A DNA stretch of 64,000 bases, taken from NCBI GenBank assembly GCA_001599975.1, contig BCIO01000001.1, positions 2,762,733-2,826,732 on the forward strand. Direction: 5' to 3'. Each line of letters opens with the position of its first letter. The first letter of the stretch is position 1. The DNA comes from Cystobasidiopsis lactophilus. Its lineage: Eukaryota > Basidiomycota > Agaricostilbomycetes > Agaricostilbales > Chionosphaeraceae. This document shows positions 11,201 through 22,583 of this stretch, piece by piece. Under the pieces are notes generated by a model that worked only from the letters and a program-made list of their open reading frames with translations, searched no databases and was not told the DNA's origin. The position numbers were made by a program, and so were the translations under genes.

Positions 11201-12724
11201 TCCGCGGCGTCAAAAGCAGCCTGAGCCGTCTCCACACTCTCGGTGATGGGTGCCAGCTTGGCCTGCTCTGTCGTCTCCTTTTCGACTGCCTGCCCAAGCT
11301 TTTGCTCCGCGATCTCGACGTGCGACCACAAGAGTCTGTGCTTCAGGGTCTCTATCTTTTGTGCGACGTCCTTCGCGTTCTGGAGCTCCTTGAACCGCTG
11401 CGTCGCCTCGGCTGCGTCCGACTTGAGTTCCTTCAGGGAGTCTTGCTGGGATGAGACGGCGGCGTCGATCTCCTTGGCCATTTCCGCCAACCTGGAGTAG
11501 TCCTCAAGCAGCTGCTGCAAGAGCGTGCCTTTCATGAAGAACTCGTATTTTTGGCGGGACGTCGAGTTGGCAAGGAAGGATCTGGCGGAGTCTTGTGAAA
11601 GGAACCTGCAGTGCGCAAGTTTTTTTAAGCACAGTAGGGGACCCGGCTTCTGGCAATGCACATACGATATCGGGTTGTCCACCGAAATGTTGAAGTGATC
11701 GCAGATCGCCATGAGCTCCGCTTTGGTGCCGGCGACTTTCTTGCCCTTGCTGTCAGAGAGCAGGTAGGAGCCGCCTGCGTTTTCCCTGTTGATGGTCCGG
11801 GTGATGCCGATGTGGTCGCCATAGGCATCTGGGCGAAAAGCGTCGGGCCCCTTGTTCGCGAGACGGATCTTGACGACAGCCTTGGTCACTCCTTCGGCGG
11901 ACCGAACCAGTTCTTTCAGGCCAGTGCCTCGTCCCGTCGAGGAAGCCTTGCCGCCAAGCGCGACCTGCACGTCAGAGTTGAGGCATATTAGAAATGGGCA
12001 AGTTAACGAAAATCTTCTGACCATCAACGCCGTTAAGAAAGCGCTCTTGCCGCTCCCGTTGTGGCCGACGACAAACTGACAGCAAAATAAGCAGCAAATC
12101 AAGTGCAAGTAAGTGATGCGGTGGTCCACATACGTTCAGTTGGGGTCTGGGATGTCGATTTAGGCGATGAGAGACGGCGTCTGGCAAAAGGGATCAAGCT
12201 GCTCACCCAAAGTGTAGAGTCGTGTGGGAGTGATTCATGAAGTCGATGAGCCTGCACACACAAGCTCAGTGATTGAGGCAAAAGCTGTTTGAGACGCTGC
12301 GAACTCGACTGATGTGACGATTCCGGATTGGGCGACCGACTGCGAGCACAGGGCGTCAGAATCGCTTTGCAGCATGCTAAGCACAGGGCAACCTACAGCC
12401 TTTCGCTTCGCCTTGCTGGCCTCGGCTTGCTGGATCCGCTTCAGCTGCTCTTGATCGGCGGCGCCATCCTCGTCTTCAAAGTCAGACTCATCGTCCTCGG
12501 CATTGTTGTTGGGTTCGCTCCTGGTCGCGCGGTCCGTGGCGAAGCGCTGGCCGTAGGGGTCCGGATCAGACCTCACGCGCTTGCTCTGCGAAAGTAATTC
12601 AGCAACCGTGCGCCGGTCCTGCGAGCCCAAAGCGCACCCGGTGGGCTTCCTGGCTGCCGTTCTGAAGCTCATCTTGGTCTTCGCTGTCCGAGTCGGCGAC
12701 GACTGTCGCGCGTTTGCCGGGCAT
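8252..12724 (-). CDS. SMC6: SMC6, subunit of the SMC5-SMC6 DNA repair complex
   Basis: A multi-exon minus-strand gene. The N-terminus MPGKRATVVADSDSEDQDEL is acidic. After an exon ending in VEL it continues IDFMNHSHTTLHFGPQLN, then the Walker A motif FVVGHNGSGKSAFLTALMV. SMC6-specific blocks follow: FNISVDNPISYLSQDSARSF and KYEFFMKGTLLQQLLEDYSRL. Long Ala/Glu/Lys-rich coiled coils flank a hinge at about 10100-10600. The C-terminal head has SLSGGEKSFSTVALLLTLWE (ABC signature), GLDEFDV (Walker B region) and ends LDDPERNQGRLQFG. SMC6 pairs with SMC5 and NSE proteins to resolve recombination intermediates and restrain replication stress. Near the 3' end a 41-nt intron (GTACTG...CTGAC...CAACAG) is needed to keep frame. 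Confidence 0.95.
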
Positions 12725-13123
12725 CGCGCCAAATGAGCTGCTGGCAGGAATCAAAATACAGTAATGCGCGCCGCAAAGTCAGCGAACAGGCGCCAGTCTG
12801 CTTGAGTGCTCGCTTACTCGGTGACAGCAGACAGCAGACAAGGGCGCGCTTCGCTGCTCCAAGGGGCTTGGTTGTCATTGAAACCTCTCTTTGTTTGTCT
12901 CGCAGGGCATCGAACTTGGCACCACCACTTGCTCCTTGAAATTTTCCCAGCGGACGAACTTCATGCACCGTGCACGGACGGCGTCATTTCACCACTTCAC
13001 TTCATACCTTGAGCAGAAGGCTCCCTAGCCAGCAAGCGACCAAAGACCTGAACGAGTGAGTCAATCCGAGGCCGGACTTGGCCGACTACAAAGGTCGGAG
13101 CTCTGACCCGGAGTAGGCCAGAC
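12725..13123. other. Divergent promoter region SMC6 / DUF2985 gene
   Basis: A 399-bp region between the SMC6 start (-) and the ATG at 13124 (+). Open frames here are short and carry no motif. It presumably contains both promoters; no TATA box or named site was recognised. Confidence 0.45.
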
Positions 13124-15860
13124 ATGGCTGCGCCAGAGTCTACGGTCGGGCTCGCGCACCCTGTCCAGCTCGATAATGCTCAGACGACTCCGAGCATTAG
13201 CTTTTCGACGCCGAACCCCAACGAAGAGTCGCAGCAGCAAAGGCCGGTGCTAGGCTCGTCGCCCTCCATGACCAGCAGGCTGTCAACCCCGGGCAGCTCG
13301 CCCCGAGTGCCATCCGTTCGGATTCGACGCATGCGGTCTGGGACAACAAACTCGGTCCTCTCGTCATTGGGAACGCCGCACCTCCAGGCGGTTGCCGAAG
13401 GGGAGCCATCTCAACCTGGCATCACGACAGAAGTCTACCCTCCAACGGCCCTTCTCAGCCCACCTCAGGCAGCCGCGGTAGCGTCTGGTCGATCCAGGGC
13501 AGGGTCGTCGCCAGCTCCCAGGTGAACAAGACCTCCACGGAGACTCCGGCCAGCTTATCAAATCGCTGAGCGCTTGAGCACAGAACTCCAATGTTGGACC
13601 ACTTGGCAACCGCGTCTGTGCCCAACTCACCTGCAGGACCAAGCCTAGCGAGACCGTCCACGGTAGCTGGAGCCGGGGATGGATCGCCACGGGGTCGCCG
13701 GCGAGCCTTCACGTCCGCTACTCCCAGCTCTTGGCGGTTTCCCGGCCTCAGCAAGCCCACCGGTGACAACTCTGACCGGGTCTCGCTCAGATCAAGCGGT
13801 GCCAGAAGCGGCAGATCAGATGACGACGAACTGATGTATGATCAGCACTTGGTCGACCTGCTGGACGTTATCGACCCGGAAGTGTCGACTGCAACGACTC
13901 TCAACAATGTCCAGAACAGGTGGATTGCATCATCTCTAGCTTCTCCCTCCGGCCCTGACAGCCTGCTCTTTAATTAGCCTGTTCATCCCAAACTTTGGGC
14001 GTAGCCGAGCATCGACAATCCGGCTGTCGCCGCGCACATCAGGGGCTGCAGAACGATACTCCCGCATGATCGATGATGTTTCAGATGAAGAGAAGCAAGC
14101 AAACAAATCCAGCAAATCGGGAGACAAACCACCCACGTCCCACCCTGACTCCTTCACTGACCAGCGTGCCGACCTACACCGCGCCGCGTCCGAGCACTTA
14201 GTCGAATCGGTTCAGAAGGGAAAGTGGGCGGTGATGCCCGAAGACGTGGACTGGAGCGAATGGACGGAAGAAGAGAAGAGTGAATTAGATGACTACGTCC
14301 GGGTGAGCCAATTCTCAACAGCATCTCACCGATCTGCCTCAACGCATACACGCCCAGCATCTGCTACACTCAAGAAAAGAACAAGCTAGGCGCCGATGGA
14401 AGGGCTTTATCCAATTCGCGAGTCGGCGTGAGCGCCTCACTCTGAATGGACCTTTGCGTCCTAAACTCACTGACTACATATGCCTGAAGCCATGGGTTTC
14501 TTCGTCACGGTCTATGGCATCCTGATCACCTTTTGGGGAACGGCCTGGGTGCTTTTTTTGATCGGTTGGATCAACGTAGGCGACAGGAAGGAGTACTTCA
14601 TCAATATTGTGCGTGTTCCAAGCTTGCGGGCAGGAGCTCGGTCTAAGTTTTGCATTCAGGCGGATCAAATTCTGGTGGCGTGTGCGTTCTTTGATCCCTA
14701 TCTCTGCATTCAAGCGCCTTTGCTGAGGTCTGCTGCAGTGTTCTGCTTGGTCGGACGTGAGTGAGAACTGTCGTCTTCCGTCCCTTGATCGAATTCATAA
14801 AAGCCGCACCTTTTCCAGTGGGAATGGCACCGTAGGCCTTGTGCTGGGTGGTTTGGCAAAACACTGACGATGTGGCTCTCGAGACAGGTTCAGAGCTGTG
14901 GACACTTATCACATGTGCTATATCGCTCACTTCCACCGACTTTCGCTGCGTCTGCGCCGCGAGCAAGGCCTGCCTAAGCTCAAGGACGACAATGATTTGC
15001 CAGAGCCGATTACTGTCGAGTGTGCCGAAGCTGGCGCGGTTAACAAGACAGACGACGCCGTGCTCTCGCCGGAGCAAGAAGCCAAGTTCCTTCACCACCA
15101 GGCCAAATTCTGTGTAAGCTCGGTCTGGTGGCGCTTGTCTGAGCACAGCTTGATGCTCGAACAGGCATCGCACACTTTTTACAAACCTCACGAAACGGCG
15201 ACGCACTTTGTGGGTGTCATCTGTCCTCGCTGATGGTTTTTTGTAGCTAAAAGGTGTTTTGTCTTGGCCTTCGACAGGCGTTCCCGCTAGATCTGTTGAT
15301 TGTCATCGTCTGCCTACTAGACTGCCACAGCTGCTTCCAGGCTGCTCTTGGGGGGTGCACATGTGCGTCTCGTGGCCGCTCGCATCTGGGCAATAACTCA
15401 TGCTAGGCTCGCAGGGGGCATCTCTTATCACGTCCGTCCGGCAGCTCTCACTGCCTCCATTCTCTGCTGCTCGCTATCTTGCAACATCACGGCGGGCATT
15501 TTGATCAGCTACGGCGACAAAAAGGTCCGCAAGAAGGATGTGGTTGAACGGATGCTGCGGCAGGCTCTCACCGAAGAAGCGATCAAACGGAAAGCGATGC
15601 AGCAAAAGGTCTCCTCGCGCAAACAGACGGAAGAAGAAGAGCAGCTGGCTCGCAAAGGCCTCAAGGAAATGCAGAACGAAAGCAGCTTGATGGTGGCGGC
15701 CGACCCCTCCCAGCCGAAGGACGAAGTCGAGCACCCTGTTGGCGGTCTTCAGTGGCAAGACGCAGCCGCCAAGATCAGACGCCGCGAGCTGTCCTTGATC
15801 GGCCAAGAGCGTCCGGCCGATTTCCCGCCTGCAGCCGATCTCGCACGACGACATCTATGA
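13124..15860 (+). CDS. DUF2985-family integral membrane protein
   Basis: The N-terminal half is Ser/Pro-rich and likely disordered (about 13124-14050, with several introns), with a conserved-looking patch RSDDDELMYDQHLVDLLDVI. It leads to WSEWTEEEKSELDDYVR and a basic juxtamembrane stretch (KWRRRWKGFIQF-like). Hydrophobic helices follow: GFFVTVYGILITFWGTAWVL at about 14494-14553, then helices near 14650-14850. The conserved loop after them reads RAVDTYHMCYIAHFHRLSL. Further helices near 15280-15500 (DLLIVIVCLLDCHSCFQA) precede a charged C-terminal tail with coiled-coil character (RKKDVVERMLRQALTEEAIK), ending at a TGA at 15858-15860. The arrangement matches the fungal DUF2985 family, whose function is unknown. 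Exon borders in the membrane region are approximate. Confidence 0.75.
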
Positions 15861-16166
15861 TGGCCTTTGGCATGGTTTGCAGTTGCCTTTCATTGTACTT
15901 TATTTGAGCAGCTGGGATTGCATTACAACGTCCATGATCATGCGTTCGCTTGCACCTGCACGTAAAATGCGAGTCAGCGTTATCCACCGCGTGAAGGAGG
16001 ATTGGAGAGGGAAAATGTCAGACAGAAGTGAGAAGATTGTGATTTGTAGGCCGGTTGATCAAATCAGGTCGCGCAAGTTGTGAGAGATGCGCTCAGTTGG
16101 CCCCGGCAGCTCATCCCAGAGAACAGAAGCGGCGGAACTGATCAGAGCGGTCGCCTTACTCGGACA
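15861..16166. other. Convergent intergenic region
   Basis: About 300 bp lie between the stop codons of the DUF2985 gene (+) and msrA (-). This is 3' UTR sequence; no exon was recognised. Confidence 0.5.
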
Positions 16167-17218
16167 TCACCAGTGAAGCCTGTGGCTGGGGCATTCGTAT
16201 CCACCAGCTGGGTACAGTCAACCAATTAGGAAGCAACAGCTGAACTCGTAGAGCGAAACTCACGATTGTTGTCCAAGTATCTGCACGAACATTAGCTTCG
16301 GTGCCAAAATACCATGGGTACAAAACAGCCCACTCCTGATGATAGTCTTCTGCTTTGTACCACACTAGGTCGGCGCCCTTTTGAATAGCGGTCACGATCT
16401 TCTTGCCGGCCGGATCGAAGTGCTTCTTCTGGACCTGATCCGTAACATCGCGAGCAACGGTCTCCTGCTCGTCTGAGTTGGTGACGATCAAAGAGCGGTA
16501 CTCTGACAAGCTTCGGTTTAGGTTGTGCAGGCACCTATAGGACGTGAACTCACGAGTGCCACGGTCAGGACCTTGGTAGTTCAAGGTCGTGGGGTCGTGC
16601 ATATTATAGAAGAATCTGTCGATCGAGTGAGCCATGCAGTCGGTTCAAGCGGGATGAAAGCGCTTCACTCTACGAGGTCGGCATAAGCAACTTGACTGGG
16701 ATCGAATGTCAACTTGACGGCTTCGGCATGTCCCGTGGCGCCAGTGCTGCCTCCGGCTCAGCATGTATTCCCACTACCTGGCAGCATCTTCAGGAGCTCA
16801 CCAGACCTGGGAATGGACTGAGCACCAACGGGCTTTACGTCAAGGTTGCGAAGGCTCACCTGGCGGTAGCTGGGCGACGTCGCCGTGCCCCCGATGTACC
16901 CAACCTCGCTATCGATGAGACCTTTGTTCTTGTAGTACTTGTCAAACATGTGCTGAGTGCCCCTGTGTGTCAAACGAGAGATATCAGGCCCCGTTGCTAT
17001 TAATCAGCAGGCGAAGGGGCGCTGCTCACCAAAAGCACTGCAATCGAGTGCTTCAGCTCAGGTTTCGGACGGAGATATTTGAAGCAAAGACTCACACCAT
17101 TGGCAAAGATCGCTACACCAAAAAGTGAAGAGTGAGCGCTGGGTGACAATGGCTCGTGTGACGGAATCGAGACCTCACCTGTCTCAGAGTTGGCTCCATT
17201 GGCGCTGGCTGCGGACAT
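16167..17218 (-). CDS. Peptide-methionine (S)-S-oxide reductase MsrA
   Basis: Minus-strand exons starting at the ATG 17218-17216 (MSAASANGANSETG) splice into AIFANGCFWGTQHMFDKYY, where GCFW carries the catalytic Cys. Then come EVGYIGGTATSPSYRQV, FFYNMHDPTTLNYQGPDRGT and YRSLIVTNSDEQE. The conserved AEDYHQEYLDNNP block follows, ending GYECPSHRLHW at a TGA (16169-16167). These are the full MsrA motifs, including GTQYRS. The enzyme reduces the S-epimer of methionine sulfoxide in proteins using thioredoxin. No targeting peptide is evident, so it is probably cytosolic. Several introns fall inside conserved motifs (for example between GCFW and GTQ), which explains why no single reading frame shows the whole enzyme. 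Confidence 0.95.
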
Positions 17219-17373
17219 CGTGTGGTGTCGGACTGAAGAGCTTTCTTTGAACAAAAGAGCGGGCGAAAGGGACAAAAGCCTCTTGAACATGGACGAAGAG
17301 AGGCAACCCGCTCGATTTCTGGAAAAGCCCGGGCCCAGAGCCGGGTGGCGTTGGCAGGCTTTGGTCACACATT

Positions 17374-19059
17374 TCACAGCCCATGATGCCTGTCCCGCCC
17401 TGCCAAAGGGCTGCCTTGGAACGGAGCAGCGTCTAACAACGCGCCTCCGTGTAGCGTCTCCATGTCCGAGGCGCCTTTGAGAAAGTGCGTCAACTTGGTC
17501 AGCCCCTCTTCTGGCCGCCTCTTGGTCCCGAAAAGCGTGTCGGGGTCTACTTCGTCCGGCACTCCAAATGAGACCGATTCGTCCTCGTCTTCCTCGTCGC
17601 CCACAGAGTCGTCCTGCTCCTTGAGCGTCAATTGCGATTCCTCGGCGTAAGACTGGCCCCATTCGTCTTCTGCCTCCTCCCCTTCGCCGTCGTGCAACGA
17701 GTGTTCAATGATGGAGTCGTCCTCGTCCACCACTTGGTGTTTGGCCAGATGCGCGGGCGCAAAGGGCGGCTGTACCGGCGGCTGTCCCAAGCCAAAGTCG
17801 CCTGACCCGCCATAATTCCTGGTATGCCAGTTCTTCATGACGCTTGGTGGCTCCAGAGCTGGGCTATCGAGCACGTCGCTGTCAAAGAAGGCAGAAGGGG
17901 CGCCATGGAGCACATCCCGCGCCACTCTGGAAGCCGCCTCCTTGCCAGGCGTCCGGACAAAAGTGTGGCGGAGGTTTGAAGACAGGTTGTGCAGCAGGGT
18001 GGCCGGCGGTGACTGGGTGTCTTGGCCAAAGTTGAACGAAAGAGAGTCGGGCATCGAGGGAGACTTGTAGGCAGACAAGGGCGTTTTTGACAGGTCGGCC
18101 AAGCCGTCCCAGTCTTGAGGAATGGCAGAAGGAAAGCGTGTGGTCGCGCCAGAGGGGCGGGCAGGCGTGGACGCAGAGGGCCCAAAGCTTTTCTTCTTTT
18201 TGCCCAAGGACTTGCGCGATTGCCCTATCGGCGGCCGGGACGGCGATGCTGGTTCTTCAGCCAGAGCCCGGCCTTTGCCTTTGTTCGAGATGTCGCCCAG
18301 GGATAGCGTTTCGAGCTCTGGGCGGAGCACATCCGGCGAGTCAAAGCTCAAATCCCGTAGTCTCGTCCGTTTGCCCGTCACCACTGACGGTATCTCTGTC
18401 GTAGAATCAGCCGAGCTGGAGTCGGCCAGGTTGAAGGGCGACTTGGGCTTCAGCCTGTTGTTCGAGTTGTCGGCCGCCGCAGAGCTCTGCACAGTCACAT
18501 CGCTGCGATCAACGTACTGTGTTGATGGCTCGTCGTCTTCCTCTGCCTCCTCTTGCTGCCCGTTGTACAAAGCATTAGGGTCAGCCAGCTTAATGCCGCT
18601 GTTTTGGGAGCATGTCAGGCAAATCCTCTGCTTGACCATCGAAGACAACGCACGCAGCTACCTCAAAGAAGGTTTTGAAGAACTTGATGCTGTCCCAAAT
18701 CTCTTGGCTCGCCTGCCCGTAGCCGTCCACGGCTGGAAGTACACCCTCCGTAATAGCTCGGGTCGCCTGCAGAAAGTTGGCATCTGCCGGCCGCCAGTCG
18801 CGCATTTAGTCAGGGGTGGAGCCTGTAGGACACTGACAAGAAGTGCGGCACACCTATTGATTGGAGCGTGGTAACGAGCTGCTGGTCGAGCTCGTCGATG
18901 AATTGCTGGCATGTTTTGGCGTCCAGCAGGCGCACTTGCTCCTCTGTCAGCAGGTGCGGGTGCTAATCGGCGCTTCAGCCACTGCCAGCGACTGCAACTG
19001 CGACACAAGAAGGACGAGCGCACTATTTGCGGCGCTGAGCCAGGCCGAGGAGGTAGCAT
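17374..19059 (-). CDS. ASK1: DASH/DAM1 complex subunit ASK1
   Basis: The ATG at 19059 gives MLPPRPGSAPQI, spliced in phase to HPHLLTEEQVRLLD and then CQQFIDELDQQLVTTLQSID. Next comes the core ASK1 signature ANFLQATRAITEGVLPAVDG with QEIWDSIKFFKTFFE. A long final exon (from about 18600 down to 17374) is acidic, Ser/Pro-rich and disordered, with EDDEPSTQYV, RLRDLSFDSPDVLRPELETL, EDEDESVSFGVPDEVDPDTL and a C-terminal basic tail GRDRHHGL. ASK1 is a subunit of the ring-forming DASH complex that couples kinetochores to microtubules, and its tail is a CDK target in yeast; SP/TP sites are plentiful here. The gene lies 155 bp upstream of msrA on the same strand and is divergent from the HPPK gene. Confidence 0.87.
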
Positions 19060-19202
19060 GAGGATCGTCGTCGTCCTTAGGCAAGTTGAGCCTTCGTTCT
19101 TGCTCGAGCAGCCAACTCACATTTCATATTATTAATATACTGCTAGCTGGTCCCCAAAACAATTGATCAGAAGTCCTGTGTCGTCGCCTGCATGCTTTGG
19201 GC
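19060..19202. promoter_or_regulatory. Short divergent promoter ASK1 / HPPK
   Basis: Only 143 bp separate the two start codons. An AT-rich element, catattattaatatac, lies at about 19123-19140, the only such stretch in this GC-rich neighbourhood, and could serve as a TATA-like or nucleosome-free element for both genes. Confidence 0.4.
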
Positions 19203-19847
19203 ATGGCCATGACCAAGGTCGCTGAAAAGATGGTGCATGTGGCGCTCTTAGGCCTCGGGACCAATGTCGGCGACCGCTTGGGGCACCTCCACGCCGCACT
19301 GCGTTGCTTGGATCAGCGCGCAGACACAAAGGTGGTCGACACCAGCAACCTGTACGAGAGCGAGCCTATGTACTACCTGGATCAGCCTGCCTTTCTCAAC
19401 GCGGTTGTAAAGGCGAGTTCGGATGTCCGTGAACAAGAGCGACAGATCTCAAGAGGGTCGAACAGATTGAAACTAGCCTCTCGCCACCAGCTCTCCTGCG
19501 GGCAGTCAAGGAAATCGAGCACGAGCTGGGCAGGCGCAAGACCATTGAGAATGGACCTCGCGAAGTCGACCTCGACCTGCTGTTCTTTGACGATCAAGAA
19601 TACGTGTCGGAGAGTGGGGACCTCTTCATCCCTCATCGCCGCATTGCCGAGCGACAATTTGTGCTCCGCCCACTTGCTGAGTGAGCCGAGACCTCTTCGA
19701 CCCTGATTGACCTCGAATGCTTACGTCCGGGATCGTACAAGGCTGGTATCGAGCTGCGCGCCGCTGTCGCCGCTGTCGCCCGCAGCTTTGTTGGGCAGCT
19801 TGAAAGAGCGGGCTCAACTCAAACGCTATCGCCACCCATTGGTATAG
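19203..19847 (+). CDS. Stand-alone HPPK (6-hydroxymethyl-7,8-dihydropterin pyrophosphokinase)
   Basis: Three exons (19203-19412, 19454-19680, 19742-19847) give 180 residues, the size of a bacterial FolK. Motifs in order: ALLGLGTNVGDRLGHL, TSNLYESEPMYYLDQPAFLN and VKEIEHELGRRKTIENGPRE. VDLDLLFFDD follows, carrying the two Mg-binding Asp residues of the D-x-D-L-L block. PHRRIAERQFVLRPLAE completes the fold, and the protein ends QLKRYRHPLV. The first intron uses a GC donor (AAG/GCGAGT, 41 nt). HPPK transfers pyrophosphate from ATP to 6-hydroxymethyl-dihydropterin in folate synthesis. In most fungi it is the middle part of trifunctional FOL1 (DHNA-HPPK-DHPS). Here neither partner domain is encoded next to it: ASK1 lies upstream and an opposite-strand RING gene downstream. 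Confidence 0.92.
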
Positions 19848-19953
19848 GCGCTCTGCAACAGACACCTCCTAGGGGCAACGGCACAAATTGGGGAACAACA
19901 CAGGCTGGGGTGCAGCAGTCCGAAGCAGGCAGAGAAGACATTGCAAGAGCGAA

Positions 19954-22060
19954 TCAAGCCCCTCGAGCGGCTCCGCCCAACGAGATGGTTACACCCTTCT
20001 TCTGCTTCCTTCTTGGGGTCGGCACACCACTGTTGGCCGAAGAAGGCGACTTCAGCTGTTGCTCCAGGCGTTCTTTCATCGCTCGGTGCTCGGCGTCGGC
20101 CCACGCCGCCTCCAGCCTCCAGCTTTGGTCGTCGTCGTCCGAGTTCCCACCGCCCCGCTCTGCTCGGGCCACCGGCTGCGACGAGGGCGTGACTTTTCGG
20201 GTGCCCCAAATGGTGCGCTCAGAGGCGGGCAGGTCAGCCGGCAGGAAAGAGGGTGAAGGGGGCGAGCCGGCCGAATCGTTATCAACGTCGTGTAGAGCTC
20301 GTCGGTCCAAAGGTAGCGCCAGCTCGGACCTGGTGGGCGGGGAGGACGGGACCATCAGAGTGCGATCAAAAGCGGCGCGCTCCTTCTCCTCGCTTCGGAC
20401 CTTCGCTCGGTCCTCCTTGCGGGCCTTGTCGCGCCGACGGTTTCGCCGTTGCTTTAGCGCCGCCATATACGGCTCCAAGCCTTTGGTGCCAACGATGGAC
20501 TCTAGGTCCACTTCCAGGAAGGTGACGTCGGCCGACGCGGGCAAGTGGGACAGGTACTTGCACCTCCTCTTGAGATCCTCGTTCATCGACCCCTCGTCGC
20601 GGCCCTCCACCTTGACGCGGATGGTGTCCGGAAAGGCAGCGTAAGAAGCAAAGTGCTGCTTGAGAATCCGGATGTCGAGCGGGTGCAAAAAGAGATGGGA
20701 GCCGGTGGCGCTTTGATAAAAGAAGAAAGACGTTGAATCTGGCGGCGCAGGGTTGATGTTCTTGCGCGACTTGTTGAGCGAGTGAACAGGTGGTAGTGGT
20801 CGGTCTTTGGCAAAGGCCAGCCGATCGCCCTCGTCGGCCGAGGCGCAGGACGAGGTGGAAGGCTCCGGCAGGTTTCCCTGAGCGTCCAAGGCCTGCGACG
20901 ACCGGGCTTTGCGGTCCTCGTCTACAACCTCGTGGATGGCTCTGAGGCTCCTCTTCTTTGCAGTCAGCACTGCAGTGGTCTTGAGGGCCTCCGCCTTGTC
21001 CATCTGCTCGCGGATCTTGACCTTCGCCGCCAAGACGAAGGACTGGTCCAGGTCGCTTGGGTCTTCTTTGGGAAACAAGGCGTCAAGCTGCTGCCTATCT
21101 TGGGCGAGCGCTGCCAGCATGTATTCCGGCGTCGCCAGCATGAAGCGGGCAAAGTGATATGCGTCTGGCGAAAAGTGCCAGGGCGTCGACAAGTGCGGCA
21201 CGGCGTCCGAAGGCCACGTAGGGGAGCGTGGCAAGGCCAGCGTCGTAATTTGAGGGCGCTCGACCAGGCGCAGAGTGATGGAGTCGCCTTGATCGGATGC
21301 CGGGCTGGCGGGATCGAGCGGATCGGGCGGCGCCGAAACGAAAGCGACGGACTTGCAATCCTTGTGCGTGATAGAGGCCGCACAAACCGGACACTTGCAC
21401 CATTTGCCGGTCTCGGAGAGCGAAAAGAGGTGGAGCAGGCAGGGATAGCCTATGCGCGCAGCGGTTTCCGTCAGCCACCGTCTCATGCGAGCACATGCAA
21501 AAGGGGAGTCAAAACGCACAAAAGGTGTGGCCGCACTTGGTCATTCGGGGCGCCGACGGCTCTGAGAGACAGATGGGGCAAAAGTTCTCTTGCAGCTCGG
21601 CCTCTGAGAGGGTGGCTGCTGACGCATTCGGGCGGGATTCGACCAAGACCTGGAGGACCGAGGGCCAATTGAAGTGAATGTCCGAGTCGGCAAACACTGC
21701 GGGCAAGGCCATAAGCGCTCGATGTGGGAGCAGGCGGCCCATTGGAGCTAGCTCACTGGCGGTGTAATCGCCGGAGGGCGTCAGAACGTAGCGATATCGG
21801 GCGTGCATGAAGCGATCTCTGCGATTAGGAGCTGGTTCTCGGTTGGCCTTGGAGATGTGCCGGCGTGCCTGGACGGGCTGGCGAGGAGGCAGGGAGAAGG
21901 CCAGCAGCTGTTTGCGTTGCGATTAGCTCTCCACACACGCCCGAATCGATAGCAGGCGGGAACATGCATGGTCCACGTTCTCTGTGCGCTTGCGCTTGGC
22001 CAGCTTTCCTTTTGAAGGCTCGTCAATGCCCATGTTGAGGCTTGGCTTGAGGTTGGGCAT
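19954..22060 (-). CDS. RING-finger protein of the RNF10 / MAG2 type
   Basis: The ATG at 22060 starts MPNLKPSLNMGIDEPSKGKL, then AKRKRTENVDH. A second exon has LLAFSLPPRQPVQARRHISK and FMHARYRYVLTPSGDY. HFNWPSVLQVLVESRP precedes the RING: ENFCPICLSEPSAPRMTKCG, then HTFC spliced to YPCLLHLF, then WCKCPVC. All eight zinc ligands are present (C3HC4). The long C-terminal exon is charged and ends in FG/G-rich basic residues (KKGVTISLGGAARGA) at 19954. The layout (unstructured N-terminus, HFxWxxV motif, RING, long tail) is that of RNF10 and yeast Mag2. RNF10 is known to ubiquitinate 40S proteins uS3 and uS5 on stalled ribosomes. The gene overlaps nothing and converges on the HPPK gene with a gap of 106 bp. 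Confidence 0.85.
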
Positions 22061-22583
22061 CTTGCTGGGAGCAGGAAGCGCTTCAGAGAAACAAGCGAGA
22101 AGGGCGTCAAGTGGGGGCCTTCTACTACGGCGTCTGGCGAGAAGAGTCGGATACGAATAATAAGCAAAGGGGGAGGAGCCAGGCGATGGCCGCTACCGAG
22201 GAAGGAGGAGGAAACTGGCAGCATTGACTCAAGGGCAAGCACGTTGGCTCGCGGTAATAAACAAACAAACAGCAGTCTGGCATTGCATCTGAAGGGTCCA
22301 TGAGCTGCTGCTCGGTAGCTACTTGGGTTCTTCTTATGCCAACCGAAGCGAGGGGCCTCAAAGGAAAGGAGAAGCTGGGAGTTGGTGGCAAATGCCCCTT
22401 CGCTGCCCATCGACTTTGTGGAGCCTGGAGCAGCCTGGGCGTTCACCATGATAGCTTATGACTAGAAGATATTACAGAATTCGCTTTGAGGCAGGTCATC
22501 CCACAGGCCGGTATTGTATACCGGCCGTTCGGTGAAAGGGGAACCGCCCCTTCTTGTCGCCCCGCCAGCCCAATGCACTGAGA
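22061..22583. promoter_or_regulatory. Divergent promoter region RNF10-like / TAF2, with a 21-bp palindrome
   Basis: This 523-bp region lies between two divergent start codons. At 22506-22526 there is a perfect inverted repeat with 9-bp arms (GGCCGGTAT and ATACCGGCC) and a 3-nt spacer, 58 bp upstream of the TAF2 ATG. It contains CGG-N9-CCG, the half-site arrangement bound by Zn2Cys6 dimers. Use as a regulatory site is inference. Confidence 0.45.
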
